Assembly: GCF_006439395.2 (NCBI RefSeq)
Contig: NZ_CP083950.1
Location: 1,054,001-1,118,000 of the forward strand
Reading direction: 5' to 3'
DNA from: Mesorhizobium sp. B4-1-4
GTDB lineage: Bacteria > Pseudomonadota > Alphaproteobacteria > Rhizobiales > Rhizobiaceae
DNA length: 64,000 bases
Of this stretch, positions 27,232-36,943 are shown piece after piece. The position numbers and the translations under genes were made by a program. Within the stretch, counting starts at the first letter, position 1. Every line of letters begins with the position of its first letter. Under the pieces are notes generated by a model that worked only from the letters and a program-made list of their open reading frames with translations, did no database searches and was not told where the DNA came from.

Positions 27232-28248
27232 TCATACGGCCGCAGCCTCTTTGTCGGTGTCGGCGAGCCTTCTGGCAAGCTTCAGCGCCGCAATCAGGCT
27301 GTCGGGCCGTGCAATGCCCTTGCCGGCGATGTCGAAGGCGGTGCCGTGGTCGGGCGATGTGCGGATGAAAGGCAGGCCGAGCGTCACGTTGACCGCCTCG
27401 TCGAAGGCCAGCGCCTTGGCGGGGATCAATGCCTGATCGTGATACATGCACAGCGCCGCGTCGTAACCTGCTCGCGCCCGGATATGGAACAGCGTGTCCG
27501 CCGGCAGGGGGCCGAAAGCATCGATGCCTTCGGCGCGCAGGATATCGACCGCCGGGCGCACGATACGCTCATCCTCCAACCCCATGGAGCCGCCTTCACC
27601 CGCATGCGGGTTGAGGCCGGCAATGGCGAGCCTCGGCTTGGCGATGCCGAAGCGGCTGGCGAGGTCAGCGGCGGTGATGCGCGCGGTCGCGACGATCAAC
27701 TCGCTGGTCAAAACCTTCGGCACCTCGGCCAGAGCGATGTGTATGGTGACAGGAACCGTGCGCAGGTCGGGGCCAGCCAGCATCATCACCGGCATCACCT
27801 CGACGCCGCTGTGCCCGACCGCCAGATAGGCCAGATATTCGGTGTGGCCGGGGAAGCGGAACCCGGCATCGTAGAGCGGCTTCTTGGCGATAGGGCAGGT
27901 GACCACAGCCGCGGCCTCGCCGGCAAGGCAGGCAGCGACAGCGCGGTCGATAGCCTCGATGGTGCCGGCTGCGTTGGCCGGATCCGGCAGGCCGGGGCTG
28001 TCGATAAAGTGGGCCGCCAGTGGAACGATCGGCAAGGCATGGGCGAAGATCTGCGCCGCTTGCGCGGGAGTTGTCTCGACGATCGGCACCGACACGCCGA
28101 GATGACTTGCCCGCGAGGCGATCAGCGCCGGATCGGCCAGCAGATAAAAGGCCGGCAAGGCAACAGCCTCGCGCGCCAGGAAGGCCGCGACGGCGATTTC
28201 AGGGCCGATGCCGGATGGATCGCCGACGCTCAACGCCAGCGCGGTCAT
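27232..28248 (-). CDS. pdxA: 4-hydroxythreonine-4-phosphate dehydrogenase
   Basis: A 338-residue enzyme of the DXP-dependent pyridoxal-phosphate pathway; it oxidises 4-phosphohydroxy-L-threonine with [13 protein letters not shown] opens the fold, [25 protein letters not shown] carries the metal/substrate region around HTE, and [13 protein letters not shown] and [12 protein letters not shown] are signatures. ATG at 28248 ([13 protein letters not shown]) preferred; a GTG four codons upstream also exists. Two bases separate the surA stop from that GTG, so coupling is likely. Confidence 0.96.
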   Translation of the reverse strand: MTALALSVGDPSGIGPEIAVAAFLAREAVALPAFYLLADPALIASRASHLGVSVPIVETTPAQAAQIFAHALPIVPLAAHFIDSPGLPDPANAAGTIEAIDRAVAACLAGEAAAVVTCPIAKKPLYDAGFRFPGHTEYLAYLAVGHSGVEVMPVMMLAGPDLRTVPVTIHIALAEVPKVLTSELIVATARITAADLASRFGIAKPRLAIAGLNPHAGEGGSMGLEDERIVRPAVDILRAEGIDAFGPLPADTLFHIRARAGYDAALCMYHDQALIPAKALAFDEAVNVTLGLPFIRTSPDHGTAFDIAGKGIARPDSLIAALKLARRLADTDKEAAAV

Positions 28249-28261
28249 CGCGCTGCTCACG

Positions 28262-29194
28262 TCAGCGCTTGACGATGCGGGCTTTCGCCTTCAGCTCGTC
28301 GACATACTTCTTGCTGAGATCCTCGGCGGCCTTGTCGTTGGAGCCTTCGCTCTGGAACACCATCTGGGCAGCCTTGTCGTCGGACACTTCGCGCGAGGAG
28401 CAAATGCCAATGAACTCGACGCCGCGTTCGGTCTCTCGCGTGGTGGTGGCGCCGCCGACCTTCGTCGCCTTGATCTGCTCGGCCCAGTCGGCCGGCAGCT
28501 GCGGTGCCAGCACCCGGCCCAGGTCGCGAACGGTGACGTCGATCAGGCCCTTGGCAAACTCGCGCGTCGTGTTGCAGCCATTGAAGCGGGCACGCATGGC
28601 GTCGGCCTCGCGCTTGCGCTTGGCCAGCGTCGCGCTGCGTTCGGCGGGCGGCACGACGAAGATGACTTGCTGCAGCATGTACTCGGTGGCGCTTGGCTTG
28701 GCTCCGCCCTTGTCGAGCATGCGCCTGACCGCATCTTGCTCGGTCACGCTGCCGCCTTCGCCGGAACGGTAACGCGCGCTCAAGGCCTGGCTCCAGGCCA
28801 TCTGGGCACGGATGAATTCCTTGAAATGGTCCTTGCCGACACCGGACTTTTCCATGACGCCGTCAAGCTGGCCGAGTTGCATCTTGTTGTTGGTGGCGAA
28901 GCGCTGATAGGCAGCCTGCACCTGGGCGTCGCTGATGCGGATACCAAGCCGCCTGGCCTCGGCCAAGCGCAGCGTCTGGTCGATCATTTCCTGGGCAGCG
29001 TCGCCCTTCTTGTGCTGCAGCTTCAGGAACGCGGCACGATGCGCGATATCGCCGCTGGTGACGGGTATGTCGTTGACGACGTATTTGATCTCGCTGGCGA
29101 AAGCTGGCGGCGTCATGACGGTCATTGACACGGATGTCGCCGCCACAAGCAGCGCGAACCCTGCTGAAAAGAGGTATTTCCTCATCGTTAGCAT
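28262..29194 (-). CDS. SurA-like periplasmic chaperone / peptidyl-prolyl isomerase
   Basis: A 310-residue protein with a signal peptide (hydrophobic 9-33, cleavage after AFA). SurA N-terminal domain: [49 protein letters not shown], and [11 protein letters not shown] at the start of the PPIase-like part. Only one parvulin-like region seems present. SurA escorts outer-membrane proteins including LptD, whose gene is directly upstream; the pairing supports the function. The C-terminal KARIVKR is basic. Confidence 0.9.
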   Translation of the reverse strand: MLTMRKYLFSAGFALLVAATSVSMTVMTPPAFASEIKYVVNDIPVTSGDIAHRAAFLKLQHKKGDAAQEMIDQTLRLAEARRLGIRISDAQVQAAYQRFATNNKMQLGQLDGVMEKSGVGKDHFKEFIRAQMAWSQALSARYRSGEGGSVTEQDAVRRMLDKGGAKPSATEYMLQQVIFVVPPAERSATLAKRKREADAMRARFNGCNTTREFAKGLIDVTVRDLGRVLAPQLPADWAEQIKATKVGGATTTRETERGVEFIGICSSREVSDDKAAQMVFQSEGSNDKAAEDLSKKYVDELKAKARIVKR

Positions 29195-29282
29195 CCCAAT
29201 TCTATCCCGGTCCCGCCCAATTTCGTCCTCTTCCGGGTGCGCGAATCCGTGCCAGCCCTATGCGGCAAAACGATGTCGCCGA

Positions 29283-31708
29283 CTACTGGATGGTGTTGAC
29301 TGCGTTGGTCGACGAGCCGAAATCGCCGAGGGTGCGGAACGACAGATTGAAGCCGATGCTCTGCGTCACCTCCCTGGTGTTGAGGTCGCGCGACTGCGAG
29401 TACGTCATCAGGTAGGTGAAGCAGGAATCGTTGTAGGCGAAACCGACCCCGTCCTTGACCCAGGGCCTTCCTGCAGGTCGTAGGTTCCCGTGCCGAACAC
29501 ACGCCAGTTCTGGGCGAGATGTGTCGACGCTCCGAGTGTGACCTCGTGACGGTCGGTGGTGAAGCCATAGAGCGGCTGGGCCTGGATGAAGGCATATTTG
29601 GCGCTCAATGACACCGGCAGGCCCGAATAGGCAGCCTTGAACTCGGCGCGGCGAATCTCGAAGGACTGTTCGTCGAAGCGGCCGCTGACCGAGGCCGCGA
29701 AGCCGTTCGGGCTGTTGATGCCAAAGAGGCCGACATAGTCGGACGTGGTATTCTGAAGGCCCGAATAGGCGCCGACATTGACCAGATCGGGAGCGGCGAA
29801 GGAGTTCTCGCCGCCAAGCTGATAGGATTGGCCGAAAATGGCGTTGGTGCCCCAGCCATTGATGTAGGAGCCGGAATAGCGCAGGCCGACATTGGCGCGC
29901 GAACCGCCTTCCACACGGTCGTAACCAGAGAACTTGTCGCGTTCGAACAGGGTGGTCGCGTCGAACACCATGCTCTGGGCGTCTTCGTTCGGGACGGAGA
30001 GGCCGCCGACATATTGTTCGTTCGGCCGCATGAAGACCTGCGCCATCGGCTCGAAGACATGGCTGGATCCGCTGGCCATGGAAAACAGCACCGGCCAACG
30101 CATTTCAAGCCCGGCGGTCGCCATGAAGCGGGCAAAGGACGAGCGCATATCCTCCTTAGAGTTTATGTCAGGGTTGGCCGCCATTTCTTGTATCGCGGCA
30201 AGCGAGCCCGATGAGGCGTTGAGATAATCGACGTCGCCCTGCAGCGCCAGCAACGGGGTCAGCACCAGCCCCCCCTCAGTGACGAATGACCGCTTCCACT
30301 CGGTTTCGGCGGTCAGGCGCCCGGACTCGCCTTCGATGCCGCGCACACGCTGTACAGGCGTAGCGGAGTTGTATGGTACGTTGAATGCCTGATCGAGATC
30401 GTCGCGGCGGATGACCCGCGTGTTGACATTGAACGACAACTGGCCACCGGCGACCGAAACATCGGGAATGTAGGCATAGTCGAGCGACGGCAGCACCCAA
30501 GGCTGCTGGCCGCTGCGCGCAGCGGGATTGCTGTTTAGAGTATTTTCCTGGACGTCGAAATGCATGGCGCGCACGTCGAAATAGTTGCGGCCATTGAGGC
30601 CCGTCAGGTAAACCGACGACTGGTGAACGGCGGCGTTGTATTTGCCGATATTGTAGGTGCTGGCGAAGTTCTTGTCGGTCTGCAGCAGCACATCCCAGCC
30701 GAAATCCCAGCGCTCGTTGATCGCGAATTGCCCCTGCGTGCCCATCATGCCGCGAAACTTGTTCGGATCGCCAGCTGCACCCGAACTGACATTGCGGCCG
30801 GCGCTGTCGATGAAGGCGTCGGGATTCCGCTGCTGAATGCCGGCGATCTTCAAACTGTATTCGCCATTGTTGAAGCGCTGCCGCCACTCGGCCTCTCCAA
30901 GGAAGCCCTGCTTGGTGTAGCCGCTTCCCGTCACCGTCAGGTCATAAGTCGGCGAAAGGGCGAAATAATAGGGGATCTTGACGCTATACCCCAAGTGGCT
31001 GTTGTAGTTGACGCTCGGGATCAGGAAGCCGCTCTTGCGCTTCACCGTCGGGTCGGCGATCTCGAACGCCGGCAGGTAGGCGAGCGGAAAGCCGAAGAAT
31101 TCGAAATTCGCGTTCTCGAAGCGAACCGTCTTCTTCTCGCCGTTCCAGATGATCTTCCTGGCCTTCACGCGCCAGGTCGGCGCCTTGTCGGGCTTGTCCT
31201 CGCACGGTTCGCAGGCGGTGTAGACGCCATTGTGGAAGGTGGTCAGCACGCCACCCATGCGCTCGGCGCTCTCGGCGGCGAAATAGGCCTTGTCGACGGT
31301 TTCAACGCGAAGCGCGTTGACGAAACCGTCGGCGAAATCGTCAGTAATGTCGATATGCTGTGAATTGATCTTGGTGCCGTCGCTGTTGACGATTTCAACA
31401 TTACCGCTGGCAACCATCCGCTTGGTGTTGCGGTTGTAGACCACCTTCTGGGCGACGAGGCGGTTGCCGCCATAGTCGATCTGCACGCCGCCGATAGCGG
31501 TCACGGTCTGGTTGTCGTTGTTGTACTCCAGCGTGTCGGCCGCCAGCAGCATCTGCGAGCCGGACGGAACCTTGGTCGCCATGTTGCCGACATCCTGCGC
31601 GAACGAAGGCAACGGCACGCCACAGGCAAGCAGGCACGCCAAGGCGCTCGCCGCATAGAGGCGCGCCAAATTGGCCTGCCTGTTGCTGGGCAAAAACGCC
31701 TCCCTCAC
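29283..31708 (-). pseudogene. lptD: LPS-assembly protein LptD, frameshifted near the C terminus
   Basis: LptD is the outer-membrane barrel that inserts LPS. Signal peptide, then the OstA/LptA-like domain (ADTLEYNNDNQTVTAIGG), Cys166 and Cys169, and a long beta-rich barrel. The frame reads correctly to TYDLQEG, then a missing base at about 29463 sends it to a stop at 29408. The expected continuation, WVKDGVGFAYNDSCFTYL to FRTLGDFGSSTNAVNTIQ, is intact one frame over and ends at 29283. As read, about 59 residues are lost, including a C-terminal Cys and the last strands. GTG start at 31708 overlaps the lptG stop (TAGTG). LptD is generally essential, so a sequencing error is a serious alternative. 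Confidence 0.88.
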
Positions 31709-32790
31709 TAGCCGTCTTCCTTGTATAGCAGGAAAGTCACCCCGAAGAACATAGCTACTACGACCGGCACCCAGGCGGCTATCGCGGTCGGCACGAACCC
31801 CGCCACGCCGAATGCCTTCACCAGCACCGAAACGACATAAAGCAGAAACCCGGCAACGACGCCACCCAGAATCATCGTCGCCGATTGCCCCATCCTCGCA
31901 AATCTCATTGAAACTGTTGCCGCAATCAGCGTCATGGCGACGAGGAGGAACGGCAACGCCACCAGCGAATCAAACTGCATGGCAAAGGCATTTGCCTTGA
32001 GGCCGAAGGAACGGGCAACCTCGATTTTTCCGGGCAGGTCGTAGAAGGGAATGGTTTCCGGGCGCGCCAGCCGTTCCTGTACGAATTCTGGTTTCAGATT
32101 GGTCGGCACACGATCGCTCGCCGTGGGCTGGATGGTGCCGTTCCTGAAGGTCTTCACATCCTGCAAATCCCAATAGCCGTCGCGCAGGTAAGCACGCGCG
32201 GCGTCCTTGCGCTCGACGATATTGCCTTGCGGGTCGAGGATGAAAAAGACGGCGTCGGCCATCTCCAGGCCTTGGTTGAGGATGGCCCGCGCGCCGATGA
32301 TGGTGTCACCGGAACTGGTTTTCTGGCGGATCCAGGGGGCGGCATCGGCCGAAACCGTATTTGATTTGCCGGAGCGCAGCTGGGTCTCGATCTGCTCGGA
32401 CCAGGAGAAGGCATGCGCGGCCAGCGGGTTGATGAGCCCCACCGACACGAAGCCGAACAGTAAAGCCCCGATGCAGCATGGCAAAAGAAACTGCCAGGCG
32501 GAAACGCCGGCGGACCGCGCGATGACCAGCTCGTAGCGCCGGTTGAGCGAAACCAGCGTCGCCATGGCCGAGAACAGGCCGACAAACGGTACCGTCTGCA
32601 GCATGATCATCGGCATCCGAAGGCCCGAAATGGCCATCGCCGTCCCATAGGTGAAGCCGGGCAGACCGGTGGTGCGACCGGACAGCTCGGTGAAGTCAAT
32701 CAGGAACACCAGCGCCAGCAGGCCGATGAAGAACCAGATCGTGATCGCCACGTAGCGGAAGAAGAAATAACGGCCAAGCGTCCAGCCCAT
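31708..32790 (-). CDS. lptG: LPS export ABC transporter permease LptG
   Basis: A 360-residue permease with three N-terminal helices, a periplasmic beta-jellyroll (about 135-265, DAAPWIRQKTSSGDTIIGARAIL) and three C-terminal helices. FLIDFTELSGRTT and SLNRRYELVIARSAGVSAWQFL, the coupling-helix region contacting LptB, are typical of YjgQ. With LptF it extracts LPS from the inner membrane. Start 32790 overlaps the lptF stop (TGATG), and its stop overlaps the lptD GTG, so lptF-lptG-lptD is a translationally chained unit. Confidence 0.95.
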   Translation of the reverse strand: MGWTLGRYFFFRYVAITIWFFIGLLALVFLIDFTELSGRTTGLPGFTYGTAMAISGLRMPMIMLQTVPFVGLFSAMATLVSLNRRYELVIARSAGVSAWQFLLPCCIGALLFGFVSVGLINPLAAHAFSWSEQIETQLRSGKSNTVSADAAPWIRQKTSSGDTIIGARAILNQGLEMADAVFFILDPQGNIVERKDAARAYLRDGYWDLQDVKTFRNGTIQPTASDRVPTNLKPEFVQERLARPETIPFYDLPGKIEVARSFGLKANAFAMQFDSLVALPFLLVAMTLIAATVSMRFARMGQSATMILGGVVAGFLLYVVSVLVKAFGVAGFVPTAIAAWVPVVVAMFFGVTFLLYKEDG

Positions 32791-33992
32791 CAGCCGACCC
32801 CTTGACCTGAAGTGTCGCGCCTGGACCAACGCAATTTGAGGGCGTTCCAGCCATCACCGAGACGGCTGGCCAGGTTCGTCATCCAATCGGCCCAGGCCAC
32901 CGGCAGTTCCATGGTCCGGTTGGACACGATGAACCAGATCGCCACGGCGGAAGCCACGATGGGCACGCCATAGACCATATAGGCATATTGCGGAATCTCG
33001 TCGGCCTTGCTGGCGGCAAAGAAGCCAAGCCAGCGTACGAACAGGGATATCGCGATGGCCGTGATCAACGGATTGACGCGCGCCTCGCGATGTGAGCGCG
33101 CGTCCCCCGCGACCGCGAGCGCGATCAGGGCAAAGACCATCGAATAGGTCCATTCCGAAAACCGCTGGTTGATTTCGGCACGGTATTCGTTGGGGATTTG
33201 TTGAAAATTCTTGTCGTTGGGGCTTGGATTGAGCAGGTACTGGGTGGTCTGGTCCTTCGGCAGGAGCGTCACCTGGCCGGCCGCCGACATGAAGGCCGAC
33301 ATGTCGAAGGCATAGGACGTGAACCGGATGACCGACAGGTCCCCGGTCAGCGTTTTGCGGTGGATGACGCCGTCATTCATCATCAGCACCTTTTCGCCGC
33401 CGCGTTCGACGATGCTGCCGGTCTTGGCGTAATAGACGAGATTGACGCCTTCCTCACGCGAATCGGCGACGAAGATTCCGCCCAGCCGATTGTCGGGAAG
33501 CCGCTCGCCGATCTGCAGGAAGAGCCCGTCCTCGATCTTCCGGAACGTGCCTTCCTGTATGATCAGCGACAACAGATCCGCGCGCGACTCCGCCACCAGG
33601 GCGCGATTTTTCTGCCGTGCATAGGGGTCTATGCCATTGTCGACCGCAAAGGAAAAAACGCTGGCCGCAAGGGCGAGAAGCATGATTGGCCGCACGATCG
33701 TCCAGCGTGAGGCGCCTGCGGCGTTGACGACGGCGAGCTCGGAATCCGAATTCATGACGCTGAGTGTCTGGGCGACCGCCACCACGAGCGCGAAAGGCAC
33801 GACGATCGGGATGATCGAGGGAAGGATGAGGGCCGCGACCTCGAAGAAGGTCAGTGACGACTGGCCGCTGTCGGTGACCAGATCGATCTTGGCCAGCACC
33901 TGCGTCGTCCACACGATGGCCAGCGTCCAGACCAGCGCCGCCAAGAAGACCACGAAAGCGCGGCGCATGATGTAGCGTTCAATGACCTTCAT
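32790..33992 (-). CDS. lptF: LPS export ABC transporter permease LptF
   Basis: A 400-residue YjgP/LptF protein: MKVIERYIMRRAFVVFL start, helices around 12-32 and 50-75, coupling segment NSDSELAVVNAAGASRWTIVRP, periplasmic jellyroll, then three C-terminal helices. It is the first gene of the minus-strand envelope operon. The 361 bp between it and divergent pepA hold the promoters of both. The C-terminal 25 residues extend into the cytosol with Trp/Arg. Confidence 0.95.
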   Translation of the reverse strand: MKVIERYIMRRAFVVFLAALVWTLAIVWTTQVLAKIDLVTDSGQSSLTFFEVAALILPSIIPIVVPFALVVAVAQTLSVMNSDSELAVVNAAGASRWTIVRPIMLLALAASVFSFAVDNGIDPYARQKNRALVAESRADLLSLIIQEGTFRKIEDGLFLQIGERLPDNRLGGIFVADSREEGVNLVYYAKTGSIVERGGEKVLMMNDGVIHRKTLTGDLSVIRFTSYAFDMSAFMSAAGQVTLLPKDQTTQYLLNPSPNDKNFQQIPNEYRAEINQRFSEWTYSMVFALIALAVAGDARSHREARVNPLITAIAISLFVRWLGFFAASKADEIPQYAYMVYGVPIVASAVAIWFIVSNRTMELPVAWADWMTNLASRLGDGWNALKLRWSRRDTSGQGVG

Positions 33993-34256
33993 GAAGGCTT
34001 TACTCGATTTTCTCGAACGGCATCATGCCACCACGCTAAGGGTAGCTGTCCGGCGACGCCCGCACAACTGGCTCCGTTGGGCTGCATCGGGCAGGCGATC
34101 CGGTTCCCGTCCCACGTCGCTTGCCGCAGTGGACCGGAGTGTCGGCGGGAATGGATAAGAAAGGGCGAACATCGATGGTTAACAACAAGTTGCGGCATAA
34201 AGCGGGCCGTGCCGCGACGAATCGCCATCGATTCCGTGTGTCATATGGGTAGCCAT

Positions 34257-34276
34257 TTTGGCAAAGTCTTGCCAAA
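34257..34276. promoter_or_regulatory. Perfect palindrome TTTGGCAA-N4-TTGCCAAA, putative operator
   Basis: Eight-base arms (34257-34264 and 34269-34276) around AGTC lie 81 bp upstream of pepA and about 265 bp from lptF. The symmetry and size suit a dimeric repressor. The rest of the 361-bp divergent region shows no gene. Confidence 0.5.
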
Positions 34277-34356
34277 TGCCGGAAAACGACCAAATGTCGC
34301 GGATCGCTTCAAACCGCTTCGTGCAATTTCACGCAATCCCCCGAAAGCAGGACATG

Positions 34357-35868
34357 ATGAACCCGAGACCGTCGATCGCCTTTGCAAAATTCGCCGCGCC
34401 TCAGGCGGCGGCGAACAGGAAGGGCACGGTCTTCGTGCTGTCGGCGGATGACGGTGGCCTGAGTGATGCGGCCAAGGCTTACGATCCCGGCAAGACGCTG
34501 GAACGCGCTTTCCCGGTCGCCGAGTTTAACGGGAAGTTCGCCGGCGTCGTCGAAATGCTGGCGCCGGAAGGAACATCGCTCGACAGGCTAGTCGCGATCG
34601 GCGCCGGCAAGACGTCGGGGCTTGACGAATATGCATGGTTGAAGCTCGGCGGCACCATTGCGGCGTCGCTGCGCAAGGCAACCGATGTGGCGGTGGTGCT
34701 GGACCTCGTCGGGGCCTCGCCCAATGGCAAGGACGCCGCCGCCCTCGCGGCGGGTATTCTCCTGCGCAGCTATTCCTTCGACAAGTACAAGACCAGAAAG
34801 GACAAGGACGACGCAAAGTCCGATCCGAAGAAGCCGATCAAGGTCACAATCCACACCGCCGACCCGGCGGGCGCCAGGAAGGCGTTCACAGATGCCGAGG
34901 CCGTGATCGATGGCGTGCTTCTGGCGCGCGACCTTGTCAACGAACCGGCCAACGCGCTGGGGCCCGTCGAGTTCGCCGCCCGCGCCAAGGAACTCGAGGC
35001 GATCGGCGTCAAGGTCGAGATCCTGACCGAGAAGGAGATGAAGAAGCTCGGCATGGGCTCGCTGCTCGGTGTCGCGCAGGGCTCCCCCCGCGGCGCCCGA
35101 ATGGCCGTCATGCAGTGGAACGGCGGCAAACCCAAGGACAACCCCGTCGCCTTCGTCGGCAAGGGCGTCACCTTCGACACCGGCGGCAATTCGATGAAAC
35201 CGGCGTCGGGCATGGAGGACATGAAGGGCGACATGGGTGGCGCCGCGGCCGTAACAGGGCTGATGCATGCCTTGGCCGCGCGCAAGGCAAAGGCCAATGT
35301 CGTCGGCATTATCGGGCTGGTGGAAAATGCCGTCGACGGCCACGCGCAGCGTCCTGGCGACATCGTCACCTCGATGTCGGGACAGACCATCGAGGTGCTC
35401 AACACCGACGCCGAAGGGCGCCTCGTGCTGGCCGATGCGCTCTGGTACTGCAACGACCGCTTCCAGCCGAAGTTCATGGTCAATCTGGCGACGCTGACCG
35501 GTGCCATCATGGTCGCGCTCGGTCAGAATTATGCCGGCCTGTTCTCCAACAATGACGAACTGTCGGAGAGGCTGGTGGCAGCGGGACAGTCGACGCAGGA
35601 GCGCCTGTGGCGCATGCCGCTTGGCGCCGAATACGACAAGCTGATCGATTCCAAGAACGCCGACATGAAGAACATCGGCGGCCGCTACGGCGGTGCCATC
35701 ATCGCCGCGCAGTTCCTGCAGCGCTTCGTCAAGGACACGGCCTGGGCGCATCTCGACATCGCCGGCACGGCGATGGGCTCGCCGTCGAACGAGATCAACC
35801 AGTCCTGGGGGTCAGGCTTCGGCGTGCGGCTGCTCGATCGGCTGGTGCGTGACCATTACGAGAGCTGA
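34357..35868 (+). CDS. pepA: Leucyl aminopeptidase (family M17)
   Basis: A 503-residue cytosolic hexameric aminopeptidase using two metal ions. C-terminal catalytic domain: [16 protein letters not shown], the substrate loop [11 protein letters not shown], and the M17 signature [14 protein letters not shown] with metal-binding Asp and Glu. The ATG at 34357 sits four bases after AGGA; an adjacent ATG at 34354 is equally in frame. In some bacteria PepA also binds DNA, but nothing here shows that. Followed by holC after 9 bp. Confidence 0.95.
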   Translation: MNPRPSIAFAKFAAPQAAANRKGTVFVLSADDGGLSDAAKAYDPGKTLERAFPVAEFNGKFAGVVEMLAPEGTSLDRLVAIGAGKTSGLDEYAWLKLGGTIAASLRKATDVAVVLDLVGASPNGKDAAALAAGILLRSYSFDKYKTRKDKDDAKSDPKKPIKVTIHTADPAGARKAFTDAEAVIDGVLLARDLVNEPANALGPVEFAARAKELEAIGVKVEILTEKEMKKLGMGSLLGVAQGSPRGARMAVMQWNGGKPKDNPVAFVGKGVTFDTGGNSMKPASGMEDMKGDMGGAAAVTGLMHALAARKAKANVVGIIGLVENAVDGHAQRPGDIVTSMSGQTIEVLNTDAEGRLVLADALWYCNDRFQPKFMVNLATLTGAIMVALGQNYAGLFSNNDELSERLVAAGQSTQERLWRMPLGAEYDKLIDSKNADMKNIGGRYGGAIIAAQFLQRFVKDTAWAHLDIAGTAMGSPSNEINQSWGSGFGVRLLDRLVRDHYES

Positions 35869-35877
35869 CCTCGATCC

Positions 35878-36327
35878 ATGGCCGAGGTGCTGTTCTATCA
35901 TCTGACAGAATCGACGCTGGAGGATGCGCTGCCAGGTCTGCTGGAGCGCAGCATCGATCGTGGCTGGCACGCCGTGGTGCAGACCGGCACCGAGGAACGG
36001 CGCGACGCGCTAGACCAGCATCTGTGGACATTTCGCGATGATTCCTTCCTCGCCCATGCCAGCGATCGCGAAGCCTATCCCGCTGAGCAGCCGATCCTGT
36101 TGACCACCGGCGAAGCCAACCCGAACGCGGCGCAGATACGTTTCCTGGTCGACGGGGCCACGCCGCCGGATCTCGGCGGCTACGAGCGCGCCGTGTTCCT
36201 GTTCGACGGCCATGATGCCGCCCAGGTCGAGGCGGCCCGGGGGCACTGGAAGGCGATGAAGGACGCCGGCCATGCCGTGACCTACTGGCAGCAGACGCCC
36301 GATCGCCGCTGGGAGCGCAAGGCCTAG
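35878..36327 (+). CDS. holC: DNA polymerase III subunit chi
   Basis: A 149-residue chi subunit: MAEVLFYHLTESTLEDALPGLLERSIDRGW opens a Rossmann-like fold; LDQHLWTFRDDSFLAHA and the following PILLTTGEANPNAAQIRFLVDG are diagnostic. Chi links the clamp-loader psi subunit to single-stranded DNA-binding protein; alphaproteobacteria often have chi without an obvious psi. It follows pepA by nine bases, a pairing frequent in proteobacteria, and is followed by a hairpin terminator. Confidence 0.93.
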   Translation: MAEVLFYHLTESTLEDALPGLLERSIDRGWHAVVQTGTEERRDALDQHLWTFRDDSFLAHASDREAYPAEQPILLTTGEANPNAAQIRFLVDGATPPDLGGYERAVFLFDGHDAAQVEAARGHWKAMKDAGHAVTYWQQTPDRRWERKA

Positions 36328-36342
36328 GCACGTCACGTGATG

Positions 36343-36375
36343 ATGCAGAGGCCCGCCGATGGCCGGCCTCTGCAT
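36343..36375. terminator. Bidirectional hairpin between holC and the AhpD-like gene
   Basis: ATGCAGAGGCC (36343-36353) and GGCCTCTGCAT (36365-36375) form a perfect 11-bp stem with an 11-base loop, exactly between two convergent genes. There is no long T tract. Confidence 0.7.
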
Positions 36376-36388
36376 GTTGCCGGTGGAC

Positions 36389-36859
36389 TTACTGCCCAGC
36401 CATTTCCTTCTTGAATGTGTCGAAATCGATCTGCATGCCATTGAAGATGGTGCTCCAGTGGCGGGTCAGCGCCGCCATCGCCACGGCTTCCTGGATTTCC
36501 TCATCGGTGGCGCCGGCGCGCTTGGCATCCTGCGTGTCCGACCAGATGCAATAGTTACACGGAATCTGCGCCGCCACCGCCAGCGAAATCAGCGACTTGA
36601 CCTTTGGCGGCAGTGCCGTCTTGTCGCTAAGTTCGATGGCCTTGACCTCGGCCCAGGCACCGGGCAGACCGGCTTTGGGAAACTGTTTCACAAAGCTTGG
36701 CACACCGCCCATGGTCGATTGGATGTCCTTGATGGTTGCATCATATTCATCGGCATGGGCCGGCGCTGCTCCGAGCGACAGGACGCAGGCCGCGGTGGTG
36801 AAAAGGAACGCACGGCGGATGGAAGATTGCACGGATTCGGCGATGCGACGGTTCGACAT
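36389..36859 (-). CDS. Exported carboxymuconolactone-decarboxylase/AhpD-like protein
   Basis: A 156-residue protein with a signal peptide (hydrophobic 17-34, cleavage after AHA at 36). The CMD core is KSLISLAVAAQIPCNYCIWSDTQDAKRAGATDEEIQEAVAMAAL, recognised by CxxC at Cys101-Cys104 and the AGATDEEIxEA helix. AhpD-type proteins have CxxC-x3-His; here that His is Asp108. The CxxC suggests thiol redox chemistry in the periplasm, though the family is usually cytosolic. Divergent from a TetR gene with twin operators over its promoter, so it is probably the regulated target. Confidence 0.85.
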   Translation of the reverse strand: MSNRRIAESVQSSIRRAFLFTTAACVLSLGAAPAHADEYDATIKDIQSTMGGVPSFVKQFPKAGLPGAWAEVKAIELSDKTALPPKVKSLISLAVAAQIPCNYCIWSDTQDAKRAGATDEEIQEAVAMAALTRHWSTIFNGMQIDFDTFKKEMAGQ

Positions 36860-36885
36860 GGTTTTCTCCTCTGGTCTTTTCTAGC

Positions 36886-36898
36886 CTTACGATGTAAG
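36886..36898. promoter_or_regulatory. Operator 1, CTTAC-N3-GTAAG
   Basis: Perfect inverted repeat in the 84-bp divergent region between the AhpD-like and TetR genes. Flanking C and G extend it to 15 bp. Confidence 0.8.
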
Positions 36899-36915
36899 GT
36901 GCGCGGAAGATGAGC

Positions 36916-36928
36916 CTTACAGTGTAAG
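36916..36928. promoter_or_regulatory. Operator 2, CTTAC-N3-GTAAG
   Basis: Second copy of the same inverted repeat, centred exactly 30 bp from the first, about three helical turns, as expected for two dimers on one DNA face. It lies 15 bp upstream of the TetR start codon. Confidence 0.8.
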
Positions 36929-36943
36929 TTGTCAAGCGACGCC

